A stretch of 64,000 nucleotides of DNA from Chlamydiales bacterium (GCA_024233575.1 JACKPN010000004.1:1-64000), one strand, 5' to 3'; positions 1 through 9,268 are shown, numbered from the stretch's first letter. Made by a program: numbers and translations. The notes: generated from the sequence alone by a model not told the origin.

Positions 1-259
1 CGGAGTTGGCGCTGATGCTGTCGATCTGGTAATAGTAGGAGTGGTAGTAGTCTTCAGTCGGCGTGATCCTGACGGGAGCAGTCATGGCTATTAATTTGTG
101 TGTCCATCCCTTTTCTAGTCCATATGCTACAGAAAAGAAAACTACGATAAGCCAGACGACAAGTGAGATGACTAGGATAGAGATTAGACTGATAATGGAT
201 ACGGAAAGTTGTTTCCAACGAGGAGTCAGGTATTTCAGCGCAACAGATAACTCAAACAT
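1..259 (-). CDS. LolC/LolE-type ABC transporter permease, N-terminal part (cut by window edge)
   Basis: The reading frame is open from an ATG at 259 to the left edge, so only the first 86 residues are visible. They start MFELSVALKYLTPRW, followed by one hydrophobic membrane helix (about residues 20-45) and then a periplasmic segment. This is the typical start of lipoprotein-releasing permeases (LolC/E, FtsX superfamily), which with the ATPase LolD extract lipoproteins from the inner membrane. Placement beside rpmG matches the chlamydial order I remember. The rest lies outside the window, so LolC and LolE cannot be told apart. Confidence 0.75.
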   Translation of the reverse strand, partial: MFELSVALKYLTPRWKQLSVSIISLISILVISLVVWLIVVFFSVAYGLEKGWTHKLIAMTAPVRITPTEDYYHSYYYQIDSISANS

Positions 260-315
260 ACTACGTCTTCCTCTCGAACGGGGAAGGCGCAGCGACCTTG
301 CCGCGCCTCAAAAAA

Positions 316-471
316 TTATTTAGTTTCCTTGTATTCGACACGCTCACGAATGGTAGGATCGTATTTCATGAGGGTGATACGCTCAGGAGTCTTTGTTTTG
401 TTTTTTACTGTATAGTAAAAGTGCTTACTTTTCGAGCTTTTCAATTTAATTTTTTCACGCTTGCTAGCCAT
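316..471 (-). CDS. rpmG: 50S ribosomal protein L33
   Basis: A 51-residue basic protein starting MASKREKIKLKSSKS and containing KTPERITLMKYDPTIRERV, which is diagnostic of bacterial L33. It has no cysteines, so it is the zinc-free (C-) form. It lies just upstream of the LolC/E-type permease on the same strand and could be cotranscribed with it. The start ATG at 471 follows a GGAGA-like Shine-Dalgarno. Length and sequence are normal for the family. Confidence 0.95.
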   Translation of the reverse strand: MASKREKIKLKSSKSKHFYYTVKNKTKTPERITLMKYDPTIRERVEYKETK

Positions 472-545
472 TAGGTTCTCCGGGAAATTGTGTTTCTTAA
501 AGGCTACATGTTAGCTGAAAACAAGATTTTACTTCAACCTCTTTA

Positions 546-1569
546 TTACCAACAGGACAGCCGCGTCTGCGGTTCGAGATCAAGTGGGTCGCCGCAACCT
601 TTGAGGCGGTACTTGTGGTAGCCTAGTCCGGCGATCATCGCCGCATTGTCAAGGCTTAGCCCCATGGTCGGCCATAGACATTCCAAGTGACTGCTGTTTT
701 CAGAAAAAAGACGTCGAAGAGCTTGGTTATTTGTCACGCCACCGCCGAAGATGACCTGGCGGCATCCGTACATTTCAGCCGTTTTTCCGGTTTTTTCAAG
801 AATATCCAGCAAGGCAGTGCGTTGGAAAGATGCGGCAATATCCCGCATTTCTTCAAGAGTTGGAGTAATTTCACTATTTTGTATGTTTTGACCCCGAATC
901 GCATAGAGAACGGCAGTTTTTAGTCCGCTAAAAGAAAAATTTAACGGATTACGTTTGACATGTCCTGGCCTAAAGGGATGACGAGAGGGATCGCCTTCAG
1001 CAGCTAATCGCTCGATTTGCGGTCCGCCGGGATAGGGGAGGCCCATCATTTTGGCTACTTTATCGAACGCTTCGCCAATGGCATCATCTACAGTTTGCGA
1101 AAGAAGCTCATAGTCGCCGATGTCACGGATTAAAACGAGGGATGTATGGCCTCCGGAGAGGACTGCTCCGATGCAAGGGTAGCTAATCGCAGCCTCATCG
1201 TGAGACATCATCGCAGCATAGAGGTGTGCTTCGATATGGTTGACCCCGATGAAAGGTTTCTTCAAGGTAATAGCAAGCGACTTGGCGGCATTCAGACCAA
1301 TTAAAAGCGCTCCCACAAGACCTGGCGCGTGGGCGACAGCGATCAGATCAACATCTTCAAGGTTGATTTTGGCCTTGGTAATGGCCTGCTCAATAACAGG
1401 AACGACGAGATCGACATGCCTACGGCAAGCGAGTTCCGGGACGACGCCACCATATACTTCATGCATTTCTGCCTGTGAAGCGACAACGTTAGCAAGGATC
1501 TCGCGTCCATCTTCAGATGGCGCATGCTGTTTCCGCCGCATGTGCTTTCAATCTTTCTAATACGATCAT
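546..1569 (-). pseudogene. tsaD: tRNA N6-adenosine threonylcarbamoyltransferase TsaD with a frameshifted N-terminus
   Basis: TsaD (Gcp/Kae1) transfers the threonylcarbamoyl group to A37 of ANN-decoding tRNAs. The open frame 546-1541 encodes EDGREILANVVASQ onward, including GGVVPELACRRH, the metal-binding HIEAHLYA and GGGVTNNQALR. The universal N-terminal motif GIESTCDETACAI is missing from this frame. It can be found upstream, split over three frames: an ATG at 1569 gives MIVL, then IESTC, then ETACAI, each displaced by a small indel. Three indels therefore fall within about 45 bp (1524-1558). tsaD is normally essential and tsaB is intact at 62.3 kb, so assembly error is a real possibility. 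The ATG of the long frame (MRRKQH) is unlikely to be a true start. Confidence 0.85.
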
Positions 1570-1669
1570 AGGGTTATGATTTTACATAATTTATTAATAA
1601 TTATTAAGTCTTTGTTGTTTATGGTAGGTTTAAAGTGTATATTTTAAGTATTTCATTCCTAATTAATCT

Positions 1670-1683
1670 GGAATACGTATTCC
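1670..1683. promoter_or_regulatory. 14-bp perfect palindrome between tsaD and the histone-like gene
   Basis: GGAATACGTATTCC is a perfect inverted repeat in the otherwise AT-rich 1570-1755 gap. It lies upstream of tsaD (minus strand) and could be an operator. No repressor is known to bind it, and it may be chance. Confidence 0.25.
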
Positions 1684-1755
1684 GGAACTCGGATTCACGC
1701 GGTGTTAATGAATTTTCAATTGGAGTAAAGTATGATGAAGTTGCTTAAAAAGGGG

Positions 1756-1783
1756 AAAAAACGGGCTTCATAATGAAGCCCGT
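1756..1783 (-). terminator. Rho-independent terminator of the histone-like gene
   Basis: On the minus strand an ACGGGCTTC / GAAGCCCGT stem (1761-1769 with 1775-1783) and a short loop are followed directly by a run of six T. It lies 8 bp past the stop codon at 1791. Confidence 0.85.
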
Positions 1784-1790
1784 TAGGCGA

Positions 1791-2411
1791 TTATGCTTTG
1801 GGAAGGAAAACAAATCCGAGTTTTTGCAGCTCTTTTTTTACAGCTTTTTTTGAAGGTGTCGTTTTTGCGACTGACTCTGTTGCTTTGAGTGCAACTTTCT
1901 TTGCCTTCTTAGCTTTTTTTGCTGCAGCGCGTTTAACGCGCTTCGTCCGGCTTGTTTTTGTAGCATGCTTGACGTTGATTTCAAAGGTTTCTTCAACCTC
2001 TTCACGACGTTCTTTTTCTTGGGCGTAGGCTTCTTCCTGCTTCGCAGTGACTTCTACTTCTTCTCCGAACATCTTTTTAGCGGCCCATGATGCGCCTTTT
2101 TCCACAATAATGGGAACGGCGACGCCGGCAGCGGTCTTGGCAACGTTAAGTGCCATTTTGGTGCCTTCGCCTTGCGCAACACCCGGTGCAAGAATCACAC
2201 CGATTGCTTTGCCGATGAACCATCCGGCTGTACCAGCATAGCTTTGACCGGTATTAGCGCATTTGTCGACGGTGCGGTTGGCCACCCATGCCGGACCCCA
2301 GGTGTCTAGGGCATTTCGTGTCCATGTGCAGGCAGCATTGGCGGTCTTTTCAATGAGGAAAGGTGCCGCAAGTTGCGCTCCTTTGTATGCCGCTGCTCCT
2401 AATACTTGCAT
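1791..2411 (-). CDS. Protein with Gly/Ala-rich N-terminus and histone-like Lys/Ala-rich C-terminal tail
   Basis: 206 residues in two parts. Residues 1-115 are rich in Gly, Ala and Val with hydrophobic stretches (for example GWFIGKAIGVILAPGVAQG and GVAVPIIVEKGASW) that could associate with membrane. Residues 120-150 are acidic and probably helical. Residues 150-206 are strongly basic (AAAKKAKKAKKVALKA), like the tails of chlamydial histone-like proteins HctB/Hc2. It has its own terminator and good ATG context (AAGGAGATAATT upstream). The tail suggests DNA or RNA binding, but the N-terminal half is not known from Hc2, so this is not a plain HctB orthologue. Function unknown. Confidence 0.6.
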   Translation of the reverse strand: MQVLGAAAYKGAQLAAPFLIEKTANAACTWTRNALDTWGPAWVANRTVDKCANTGQSYAGTAGWFIGKAIGVILAPGVAQGEGTKMALNVAKTAAGVAVPIIVEKGASWAAKKMFGEEVEVTAKQEEAYAQEKERREEVEETFEINVKHATKTSRTKRVKRAAAKKAKKAKKVALKATESVAKTTPSKKAVKKELQKLGFVFLPKA

Positions 2412-2516
2412 AATTATCTCCTTATTATTAAGCGGTATGCGCTTTTGTACATCTATTTTATATTAATCATGGAATATATGTGAAATTAGTTAACCTGATG
2501 TTAACAATAGATGAAT

Positions 2517-3324
2517 CTATTTTGAAATTGATAGCAGGGCGGCAGCGTCATCGTCCATAATCCATAGGGCATGGTTTCGTGCTGTCCCAATATTCTGAAC
2601 AGGGTAGATGTCAGGATCAAAAGTGCCGTTGAAGACTTTTTTAACCATTTCTGCTTTTTGAGTGCCAAGAACATAAATGGCAATGTAGTCCGCTTCATTG
2701 ATGCAGCGGAAGGTGAGGGTAAGACGCCAGGTATCCAGTTGCGGGATATAATTGGCGATCGCCAAACGGTCTTTTGCAGGATGGAGTCCGTGGGTTTTGG
2801 GAAACAGTGATGCTGTATGACCGTCGCTGCCCATTCCGAGCATCACAAGGTCGAGGGGGGCGCCGCCTAGCTTATCGGCGATGATTTTTTCATATTTTAG
2901 AGCACTTTCTTCCGGGTCGTCTTCGCCTTTCATGCGAAAAATATTTTCAATAGGGATCGGCAAGGTGCTGAATCCTGCTTCCATGGCCATGTGATAGTTG
3001 CTATCGGAATGATCAGGAGGGACGCAGCGCTCATCACTCCAGAAAAGGACAACTCGCGACCAGTCGACTTGGTCGCGAAAAGCTGGAGAACTAAGCCCGT
3101 GGAAGATCGCTTTCGGTGTACTGCCCCCGGATAGAGCGACAGCAAAATACCCGTGGTCGTCGATCGCTATGTTAGCGCATTCGATGAAGTGGATCGATGC
3201 TGAACCCTGATGGTCACCGCCATATTGCCGGGGGATGGCAACAAGCGCGCCGTTCGCCGTATGCGCGTGGTGCTTTTCATGATGTTACTTGGTTCCATTC
3301 GATCGCCGATGGCATCTTTAGCAT
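2517..3324 (-). pseudogene. pgl: 6-phosphogluconolactonase with a frameshift near its 5' end
   Basis: Pgl hydrolyses 6-phosphogluconolactone, the second step of the oxidative pentose phosphate pathway. The frame from about 3288 to 2517 encodes AVALSGGSTPKAIF, VVLFWSDERCVPPDHSDSNY and the conserved MLGMGSDGHTASLFP, and runs to a normal C-terminus. This frame has no ATG, GTG or TTG start in the region where the N-terminus belongs and meets a TAA at about 3286. The likely start (ATG at 3324 or 3315, giving IEWNQVTS) is in another frame and hits TGA at 3277-3279, so a single-base indel separates the two parts. The internal ATG at 2990 would remove the phosphate-binding SGGSTP motif and is not a credible start. 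The gene lies downstream of opcA and zwf. Confidence 0.85.
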
Positions 3325-4357
3325 GTTTCGATAATGGGAGCTTGTTGTTACTGATAGAAGATCTCTTTCATAACTAGCCCGTTGCATCACATTGGTGCAT
3401 TGGTAATGCAAAAGGAAGCTCGCATTTTTCCAATGTTGAAACGTGCAATAATTTTACGCAACAGCTGATTTCAAAGTTGGCAGTAAAAAAGGTTATCGGT
3501 AGCAAAATTTCTATCTCCAGGATAGCGCTCTGAGGGCAACCTTCTTGATTCGGGGATCATGGAAATAGTAACATCATTGCTCCCATTCTGATAAATAATG
3601 GTGATGGCGCCGCTTCTTTTCTATTTTTGTATCAGCTCAGTCATGCTTCGCCAGCCACGCCTGTAGATAGGCAAATTTTGGTGTCGTTATGCAAAAATGC
3701 TCAGAATGTTTGTTTATGTAACCAGCTGTATTGAGGTAGACGATCGAATGGAAGACGTTCTGGGGTGTCGTGAACACATGAGAAGATGGCGCTGCGCCAT
3801 CCTCCGGTGAAACCCCAGTGCATATCCATGTATTCCATTGAGAGTGTTCGAGGATGTTTATATTTGCCTTTGCAAAGGTCTCCAGGCGTAGTAATTGAAA
3901 TGAAAATCACTGCGAAGCGAGTTTTTCAAGAGCATTATAGGCTCGTTAGGCAGCTGTTTCTGGATCCTGTCCCCAAAAAGGTAGATGGGTAAATCGGGAA
4001 CCAGGTGCGGTGTTACAATAAAGGAACAAGCTCCATCATCTCACCAGAAATTTCGTATGGTAATCTGGTCGAGGCGACGCAGAGGTCGCCAAGCATGAAA
4101 GTAGCGTTGGAGACATCGACACTTAAGTGATTTTCATTGGCATTGCCATCGGCCTGGATGAAGATAACGCGACAAGGAAACTTTTCGATAATGGTATCGA
4201 CGAGGTTGCGGAAATATTCTTCACGCCGTTTTTCATGGGTGTAAATGATCAGGTTGAACAGACAAGCCAATGTGGCTTTGACTGTGGGGTCAGACTCCCA
4301 GAGTTTCGTCAGTTCATCTTCGATCTGTCCAACTGTGACATGTTCTTTTTCAGACAT
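3325..4357 (-). pseudogene. opcA: OpcA-like glucose-6-phosphate dehydrogenase assembly protein, multiply frameshifted
   Basis: OpcA-type proteins help assemble or regulate glucose-6-phosphate dehydrogenase. The first 114 codons (4357-4013) are intact, starting MSEKEHVTVGQIEDELTKLW and ending MMELVPLL. Homologous sequence then continues in changing frames: TPHLVPDLPIYLFGD, a short WGQDPETAA piece, ALEKLASQ, a tail-like MDMHWGFTGGWRSAIF...DTPERLP stretch (about 3820-3740), YLQAWLAKHD (about 3665) and YQNGSNDVTISMIPES (about 3570). At least six frame changes and several in-frame stops occur, so no full product is possible as read. The start lies 3 bp after the frame-corrected zwf stop, indicating an original zwf-opcA-pgl operon. 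The downstream end is approximate. Confidence 0.75.
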
Positions 4358-4360
4358 AGG

Positions 4361-5917
4361 CTATATCAACCTCCAGCTACGACCATCGCGGGTGAGTAAT
4401 TTCTCAGCTTCAATGGATACTCTAATGTACCGGCAAAGGTAGTTAGGAAAGTTGTTAGGCGGTGGTTTTCTCAGTGTTCCCAGAACAGGAGTTAGTAGTT
4501 TCAAGAGGGGCTAGTACTTCATCGACTCTGGCAACAGCGTGCTGCTGTCACCGGCCATGCAGTCACAGATCAGTTGTTCATAAGCTTCCGGAGGCTTTGA
4601 AACCAAAGTAAGAGCTGTAATGAAACTCCATTTTAACAGGTTGTATGGGGCTGTTTAGTCCCGGGACTTCATCTTCAGGGAGATACCCTCATCAGGCTGG
4701 ATTCTGATCACCAGGATGTTGGCGTCGACTTTTTTGCTTAAGTTGCTGAACAGAAAACCGGGAGCATCTTTGAATTGAATAGCGATTTCCGTTGCTCTCT
4801 TAGGGAGCCTCTTCCCTGCGCGCAGGTAGAACGGTACCCCTGCCCAGCGCCAGTTATCAATGAACAGTTCGAGAGCAGCGTAGGTGGGTACATTAGAAGT
4901 AGGGGAGACGTTATTTTCTTTACGATAGCCGCACACCTCCTCTCCATTAATGAAGCCAGGTCCATATTGCCCTCTTACAACAAAGTCGTCGATCTTATCG
5001 CGAGGGAAGGGACGTATCGATTCGACAACTTTGACTTTTTCATCGCGGATGGAATCGGCATCGAAGCTGCGGGGAGGTTCCATTCCTACCAAAGAGACAA
5101 GCTGCATCATGTGGTTCTGGATGATGTCACGCAGTATCCCGGCCTCTTCCCAGAAGCGTCCGCGGGTGCCGATGCCGATCTCTTCGCCGACAGTGATTTG
5201 CACGTGGTCGATATGGTGATTGTTCCATAGTGATTCAAAGATAGGGTTACTGAAACGGAACATCAACAGATTTTGTACAGTCTCTTTCCCGAGGTAGTGG
5301 TCGATACGATAGATTTGGTTCTCATCAAGATAGTGGGTGATCTCTGTCTGTAGCTCTTGAGCCGAGCGAAGGTCGTGGCCGAAGGGTTTTTCGATGATGA
5401 CGCGCGACCATTGTTTTTCCTCGTTGTTGACATCGTAAATCAGCTTATGCTCATGCAGTTTTTTGATGATCAGAGGAAAAAAGCTTGGCTGAGTAGACAG
5501 GTAGTAGACCCTATTGCCTTTTGTGCCATATTGTTTATCGAGGTCGGAAAGAAATTTGTTAAGGCTATCATAGCCTTCATCATCGTCGAATTCGGAGCGA
5601 TGATAGAAGATTGATTCGCAAAAGTTTTGCCAGAGCTCTTCACTTACGGGCTTTGTACGGGAAAACTCGCTGATTGCTTGGAACATGTCATTACGAAAAT
5701 CGTCATTCGACTTGTCACGGCGGGCAAATCCGACGCAAACAAAGTGGTCGGGAAGCTGTCCGCTATTGGCAAGGTTGTACAGAGCCGGTAGCAGTTTTCG
5801 CGCTGTGAGGTCTCCTGTAGCGCCGAAGATGACAAGTATGCATGGCTCTGCATTTTTGCTTGTTCGACACTGCGCTAGAAGAGGATTATCAAAGGTTTGT
5901 GCTTCTACAAGCGCCAT
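4361..5917 (-). pseudogene. zwf: Glucose-6-phosphate dehydrogenase with frameshifts in the last fifth
   Basis: Zwf oxidises glucose-6-phosphate to 6-phosphogluconolactone with NADP+. The frame 5917-4655 (420 codons) is intact and carries the nucleotide-binding IFGATGDLTARKLLPALY, the catalytic RIDHYLGKE and the substrate-binding EKPFGHDL. It stops shortly after ISLKMKS. Beyond that, homologous pieces follow in other frames: VPGLN...QPVKMEFHYSSYFG, then PPEAYEQLICDCMAGDS, then VDEVLAP, and finally AEKLLTRDGRSWRLI with a stop at 4361. The corrected length of about 518 codons is normal for Zwf. At least four indels therefore lie within about 290 bp without large deletions, meaning very recent decay or sequence error. 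Loss of the C-terminal part would normally destroy activity. Confidence 0.85.
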
Positions 5918-6008
5918 GGTAATGATCCTCGTTTTTTTACCTTATCCGTAGGTTAACCGATAATCGATTCCTAAGCCACGAATAAATAAGTTGCTGAAAA
6001 TCAGATGT

Positions 6009-6200
6009 CTACTTCTTGTATGCCAGGACGCATATCCTCAGGATAATATAGGTTGCCCATAGCAGTCCCCCGGAAATCGCTCCAGCAAGAAGACTGTCGA
6101 AGAGCATCCCGGTATCATTTAAAAAATAGAAAAAACTGAATAAAAAAAAGAGTATTCCTAGGATCACACTTGTTTTATCAAAAAGATGGTAGCGTTTCAT
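6009..6200 (-). CDS. Small two-helix membrane protein, unknown function
   Basis: 63 residues from ATG 6200 (MKRYHLFDKTSVILGILFF), preceded by GGAGTGAG at good spacing. A longer frame to 6311 exists, but the added residues look non-coding. Two hydrophobic helices (about residues 9-28 and 33-58) end in a basic AYKK tail. No family is recognised. It sits alone between zwf and the divergent GNAT gene. Confidence 0.5.
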   Translation of the reverse strand: MKRYHLFDKTSVILGILFFLFSFFYFLNDTGMLFDSLLAGAISGGLLWATYIILRICVLAYKK

Positions 6201-6323
6201 TCTCACTCCGTTATGCGTTTTGTTATACCAAAGAATAGCGATGTGTAAATTTTCGGTAAGCATTTTTTTTAGAATGTGGTAATGATGGTGGATACTGAAG
6301 ACTGATGACATAAGGAGGGACCC

Positions 6324-7112
6324 ATGACATTACTAGCAAGCACGAAGGAACGTACAAATCTGATCGACAGCGTTTTAGATAACAGTACGCGTTTCTGGAC
6401 TGCTCTCGAAGTTGAAATGCATTTTTCTAATGAGAAGACTCACTACATTAGTGGTATTCCACATCCGTTGTTCAATGGCGTGTTGCGCACGCAGTTGCAG
6501 ATGAACATCGTAAGTAAAAGAATTGAAGAGGCGATTGCTCAATTTCAGCGGCGCGGTCTGCCATTTTCATGGTGGGTATGTGAAAAGTCACGACCACAGA
6601 ATTTGGTTCATCATCTTGAAAATCACGGATTTGTTTTCTCTGGCAGTTTCCCTGCTTTAGTTTGGAATGATGAAGGGGAGCCGCAGCAGCTGGAGCGCCC
6701 TGATAATCTATCTATTATTCCTGTTAGCGACATGGAGATGATGCGTCAGTGGGCGGAGGTGTTCAGTCAGGTATTTGATCTGCCTAAGGAAATCGCCTCT
6801 GATTATAGTGCGTTGTTTGTACGAGGGACTCCCAAGCCTTTTCGTCATTTTATCGCTTTTATCGATGACGAGCCTGTAGCAACGGCAACTTTATTCTTTC
6901 AGCCGCGACTGGCGTCGATCTATAATATTGCTGTTGTTCCAAAGTTCCGCCATCAGGGTGTTGCAGCAGCGTTGGCGCATCATTTGATCTGTCATGCGCG
7001 GCGTGTGCATTGTTCTTCGGTCATGTTACAGGCGGCATCCAATCATATCGAACGATTTATGATGATGGGCTTTCGGCGTGTGTGCGATTTTCAGATCTAT
7101 TATCATGATTGA
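6324..7112 (+). CDS. GNAT-family N-acetyltransferase
   Basis: 262 residues, with a strong AAGGAGG Shine-Dalgarno 6 bp before the ATG. The C-terminal half (about residues 130-262) has the GNAT fold signature: IYNIAVVPKFRHQGVAAALA is motif A with the R/QxxGxA acetyl-CoA pyrophosphate loop, followed by VMLQAASNHIERFMMMGF (motif B). The N-terminal half resembles the substrate-side domain of two-domain GNAT proteins. The substrate cannot be deduced. Its 3' end overlaps the convergent gene at 7057-8139 by 56 bp. Confidence 0.8.
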   Translation: MTLLASTKERTNLIDSVLDNSTRFWTALEVEMHFSNEKTHYISGIPHPLFNGVLRTQLQMNIVSKRIEEAIAQFQRRGLPFSWWVCEKSRPQNLVHHLENHGFVFSGSFPALVWNDEGEPQQLERPDNLSIIPVSDMEMMRQWAEVFSQVFDLPKEIASDYSALFVRGTPKPFRHFIAFIDDEPVATATLFFQPRLASIYNIAVVPKFRHQGVAAALAHHLICHARRVHCSSVMLQAASNHIERFMMMGFRRVCDFQIYYHD

Positions 7113-8139
7113 CAACGAACTTCCAGTCCTGGTTGTTGATGAATTTCCAATAGTATCCTTCTTCACCTTGTTGGTTATAGCCGAGGATGATCATTCTACG
7201 GGCGGCATTGCCTTCTCCTGTCTGCTCAATGGTTACATGATGGATGAGATCGGCTCTTTCATTTAAAATGGGTAGAGGGTGTTCTTTCCAGTCCTCAGGA
7301 GGCAGCGCACGTTGCAGGTAAGAGCCGTTTAGCCACATCAAGGGGTGATATCCTTTAATGTCGAAGTCGACGATTTTGGTGATGATTTTCGCCGTTCCCT
7401 GATGATCATACCCGTAGAGCATGAATGTGGATGCACTGACATCGAAAGCGTAGATGGAAAAACCTCTTGGAATATCGTGACTGAATAGGAATCCTGCCGG
7501 CAGTCCCGGGTCGGCATATTTGAGTGTGCGTTTATCCGTATCAATCATCACTAATTGGCTGATGCCATACCGTTCATGATGTTGATTACCGTGCGGATCT
7601 TCATAATACCTATTGTATAGTCCGCGATGGGAGAAGTTTATTGTCGCTTGCTGAGGGATGATAAGGCGACGGTTAGCATAGGGGAATAACCAGCGAAGAA
7701 TGGGCAACCGTAAGATTTTCTCGATACCATGAAAATGGTACCAGGAAATCCTCCAGTTGTCCTGATCGGAAGTATCCTCATAGCAATAGCGATTTGTGGT
7801 TTGGTCATGCCACTCTTTAAGGCATTTTTTGCTGACGAATTCTCGTTCACCATCTTTAATAACGACAACTCCGAGGTTAGCCCCGTCGCAGTATACCTCG
7901 GTGGGGACACCCTCAATATGGATCCTCTTCCATGGCTTGTCGGCATATTTCTCTTTCTTCCATAATGCCTGTCGATCAATAGCAAAATAGAGGAGGTGAT
8001 TGAAGGCAAATGTTTTTGTTTTCCATGCTGAGATATCTACATTAGGGGATAAGTTTTCAGAGGTTAGATTGTCAAATTGTTTGTTTAATTCACCGTCTGT
8101 CGAGAAAGGATATGGCAAACTCTCTACCGGTGTATACAT
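7057..8139 (-). CDS. Conserved-looking protein of unknown function
   Basis: 360 residues, no signal peptide and no clear membrane helix. It is rich in aromatic residues (W, Y, F, H), for example WRISWYHFHGIEKILRLPIL and a C-terminal GYYWKFINNQDWKFVVNHD, suggesting beta-rich structure. Coding quality is good over the whole length. I do not recognise a family. It ends inside the 3' end of the convergent GNAT gene. Confidence 0.55.
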   Translation of the reverse strand: MYTPVESLPYPFSTDGELNKQFDNLTSENLSPNVDISAWKTKTFAFNHLLYFAIDRQALWKKEKYADKPWKRIHIEGVPTEVYCDGANLGVVVIKDGEREFVSKKCLKEWHDQTTNRYCYEDTSDQDNWRISWYHFHGIEKILRLPILRWLFPYANRRLIIPQQATINFSHRGLYNRYYEDPHGNQHHERYGISQLVMIDTDKRTLKYADPGLPAGFLFSHDIPRGFSIYAFDVSASTFMLYGYDHQGTAKIITKIVDFDIKGYHPLMWLNGSYLQRALPPEDWKEHPLPILNERADLIHHVTIEQTGEGNAARRMIILGYNQQGEEGYYWKFINNQDWKFVVNHDNRSENRTHAESPSS

Positions 8140-8230
8140 TTATCAAGCTACCTTTTGTTGAAAATTAATCCTACTATCGCGCATAATAATGTCGCAATAT
8201 TTCTTTAATTACCAAAATGAGGGTTTCCCT

Positions 8231-8761
8231 ATGAAAAAGCTAATGGCAGCAGTGTTGATGGCGGGTGTATTGGTCAGCGGCTATTCTTTCGCAGATGACC
8301 AGGCTACAGAGAAAATGATCAGCGAAGCGAACAGTGCTGCGCGAAGTGGAGATTTAACGAAGGCGATGAGCAAGGTGAACGAGTATATTAGCGCAAGCCC
8401 TGCTTCTGCGCGTGGCTATGCTTTGCGTGCTCACGTCCATTTTGCGAATGACCATTTTGAAGATGCGCTTCAGGATTTTACGCAAGCGATTGCACTCGAT
8501 AAAAATAACACACGTTATCTTGTCGAGCGCGGATTGTGTCACTACGCAATGGGGCACGATCAGCTAGCAATATATGACATTGAGAAGGCGATGGAAATCA
8601 AACCGGAATCAAAGTTTGCTAAAGCGATGCATGCAAAGATCACTAAAGAAATGGAAGATGAGAGAATGGCTAAAGGCGATGCGCCACTAAAGGTGAAAAA
8701 TGGTGTTGTCAATATGAAAAAAGGTGTTGTGCGTTTCAAGCAGAAGAAATCCCGTTCATAA
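8231..8761 (+). CDS. Secreted TPR-repeat protein
   Basis: 176 residues from ATG 8231, chosen because it begins a clean signal peptide (MKKLMAAVLMAGVLVSGYSF, cleavage likely after Ala-21 before DDQ) and has GAGGG upstream. The earlier ATG at 8189 would bury this signal. The mature part holds about three tetratricopeptide repeats (ARGYALRAHVHFANDHFEDA; RYLVERGLCHYAMGHDQLA), giving a helical scaffold for protein contacts, probably periplasmic. The C-terminal 40 residues are Lys-rich. It ends at a shared terminator. Confidence 0.75.
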   Translation: MKKLMAAVLMAGVLVSGYSFADDQATEKMISEANSAARSGDLTKAMSKVNEYISASPASARGYALRAHVHFANDHFEDALQDFTQAIALDKNNTRYLVERGLCHYAMGHDQLAIYDIEKAMEIKPESKFAKAMHAKITKEMEDERMAKGDAPLKVKNGVVNMKKGVVRFKQKKSRS

Positions 8762-8764
8762 TGT

Positions 8765-8797
8765 TAAACGCCTAGAGGTTAACTCTCTAGGCGTTTA
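8765..8797. terminator. Bidirectional hairpin terminator
   Basis: A perfect 13-bp stem TAAACGCCTAGAG / CTCTAGGCGTTTA with a 7-nt loop lies 3 bp after the TPR gene stop and 6 bp from the stop of the convergent doxX gene. It can serve both. Confidence 0.85.
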
Positions 8798-8803
8798 TTG
8801 CAT

Positions 8804-9268
8804 CTATGGTTGCTTCATTACAAATCTACGAATCAGATAGTCAATAGATAGGTAGCCCGGACCAAAAGAGAAGATCACCAAAGTTGCCATGAGATAGGTA
8901 ACAGGCGCTTGGGAGAGGAAGTTATCGGGATTGCTGAAAAATTGTGCGAATCCTTCAGAGTGTGCTATAGCAAGTGCGACGAACATGATAGCTGCTAAGG
9001 GTATGCTTATCAATCGAGAAGCAAATCCCAGGATCAAGCACCAAGCGCCAACACACTCGATAGAAGCAACGATGTATGCGTTCACTTCAGGAAGAGGAAT
9101 CCCCAGTCCTGCAAAAAACTTAGAAACAGCTGGTATGTTATCAAACTTATTGCAGCCGGCAATATGAAAGCCCCAGCCCCAGTATAAACGGAAAGCAAGA
9201 AGCACCAAGTGCTGAAAAAAATCGCCGATGTTGACGATTCCAGAGTAAAACGATTTGATCGCTTGCAT
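8804..9268 (-). CDS. DoxX-family integral membrane protein
   Basis: 154 residues with four hydrophobic helices. The start AIKSFYSGIVNIGDFFQHLVL and the RLYWGWGFHIAGCNKF segment followed by FAGLGIPLPE are typical of the DoxX/SURF4-like family, and the ASIECVGAWCLILGFASRL helix supports this. DoxX proteins are inner-membrane proteins linked in some bacteria to thiol or oxidative stress and quinone chemistry. A specific role here is not shown. It is a single gene with a terminator in common with the TPR gene. Confidence 0.75.
   Translation of the reverse strand: MQAIKSFYSGIVNIGDFFQHLVLLAFRLYWGWGFHIAGCNKFDNIPAVSKFFAGLGIPLPEVNAYIVASIECVGAWCLILGFASRLISIPLAAIMFVALAIAHSEGFAQFFSNPDNFLSQAPVTYLMATLVIFSFGPGYLSIDYLIRRFVMKQP

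Noticed and set aside
1732..1773. 13-codon frame MMKLLKKGKKRAS with GGAG upstream
   Set aside because: Very short, runs into the terminator hairpin of the opposite-strand gene, and its basic composition comes from the A-rich terminator tract.
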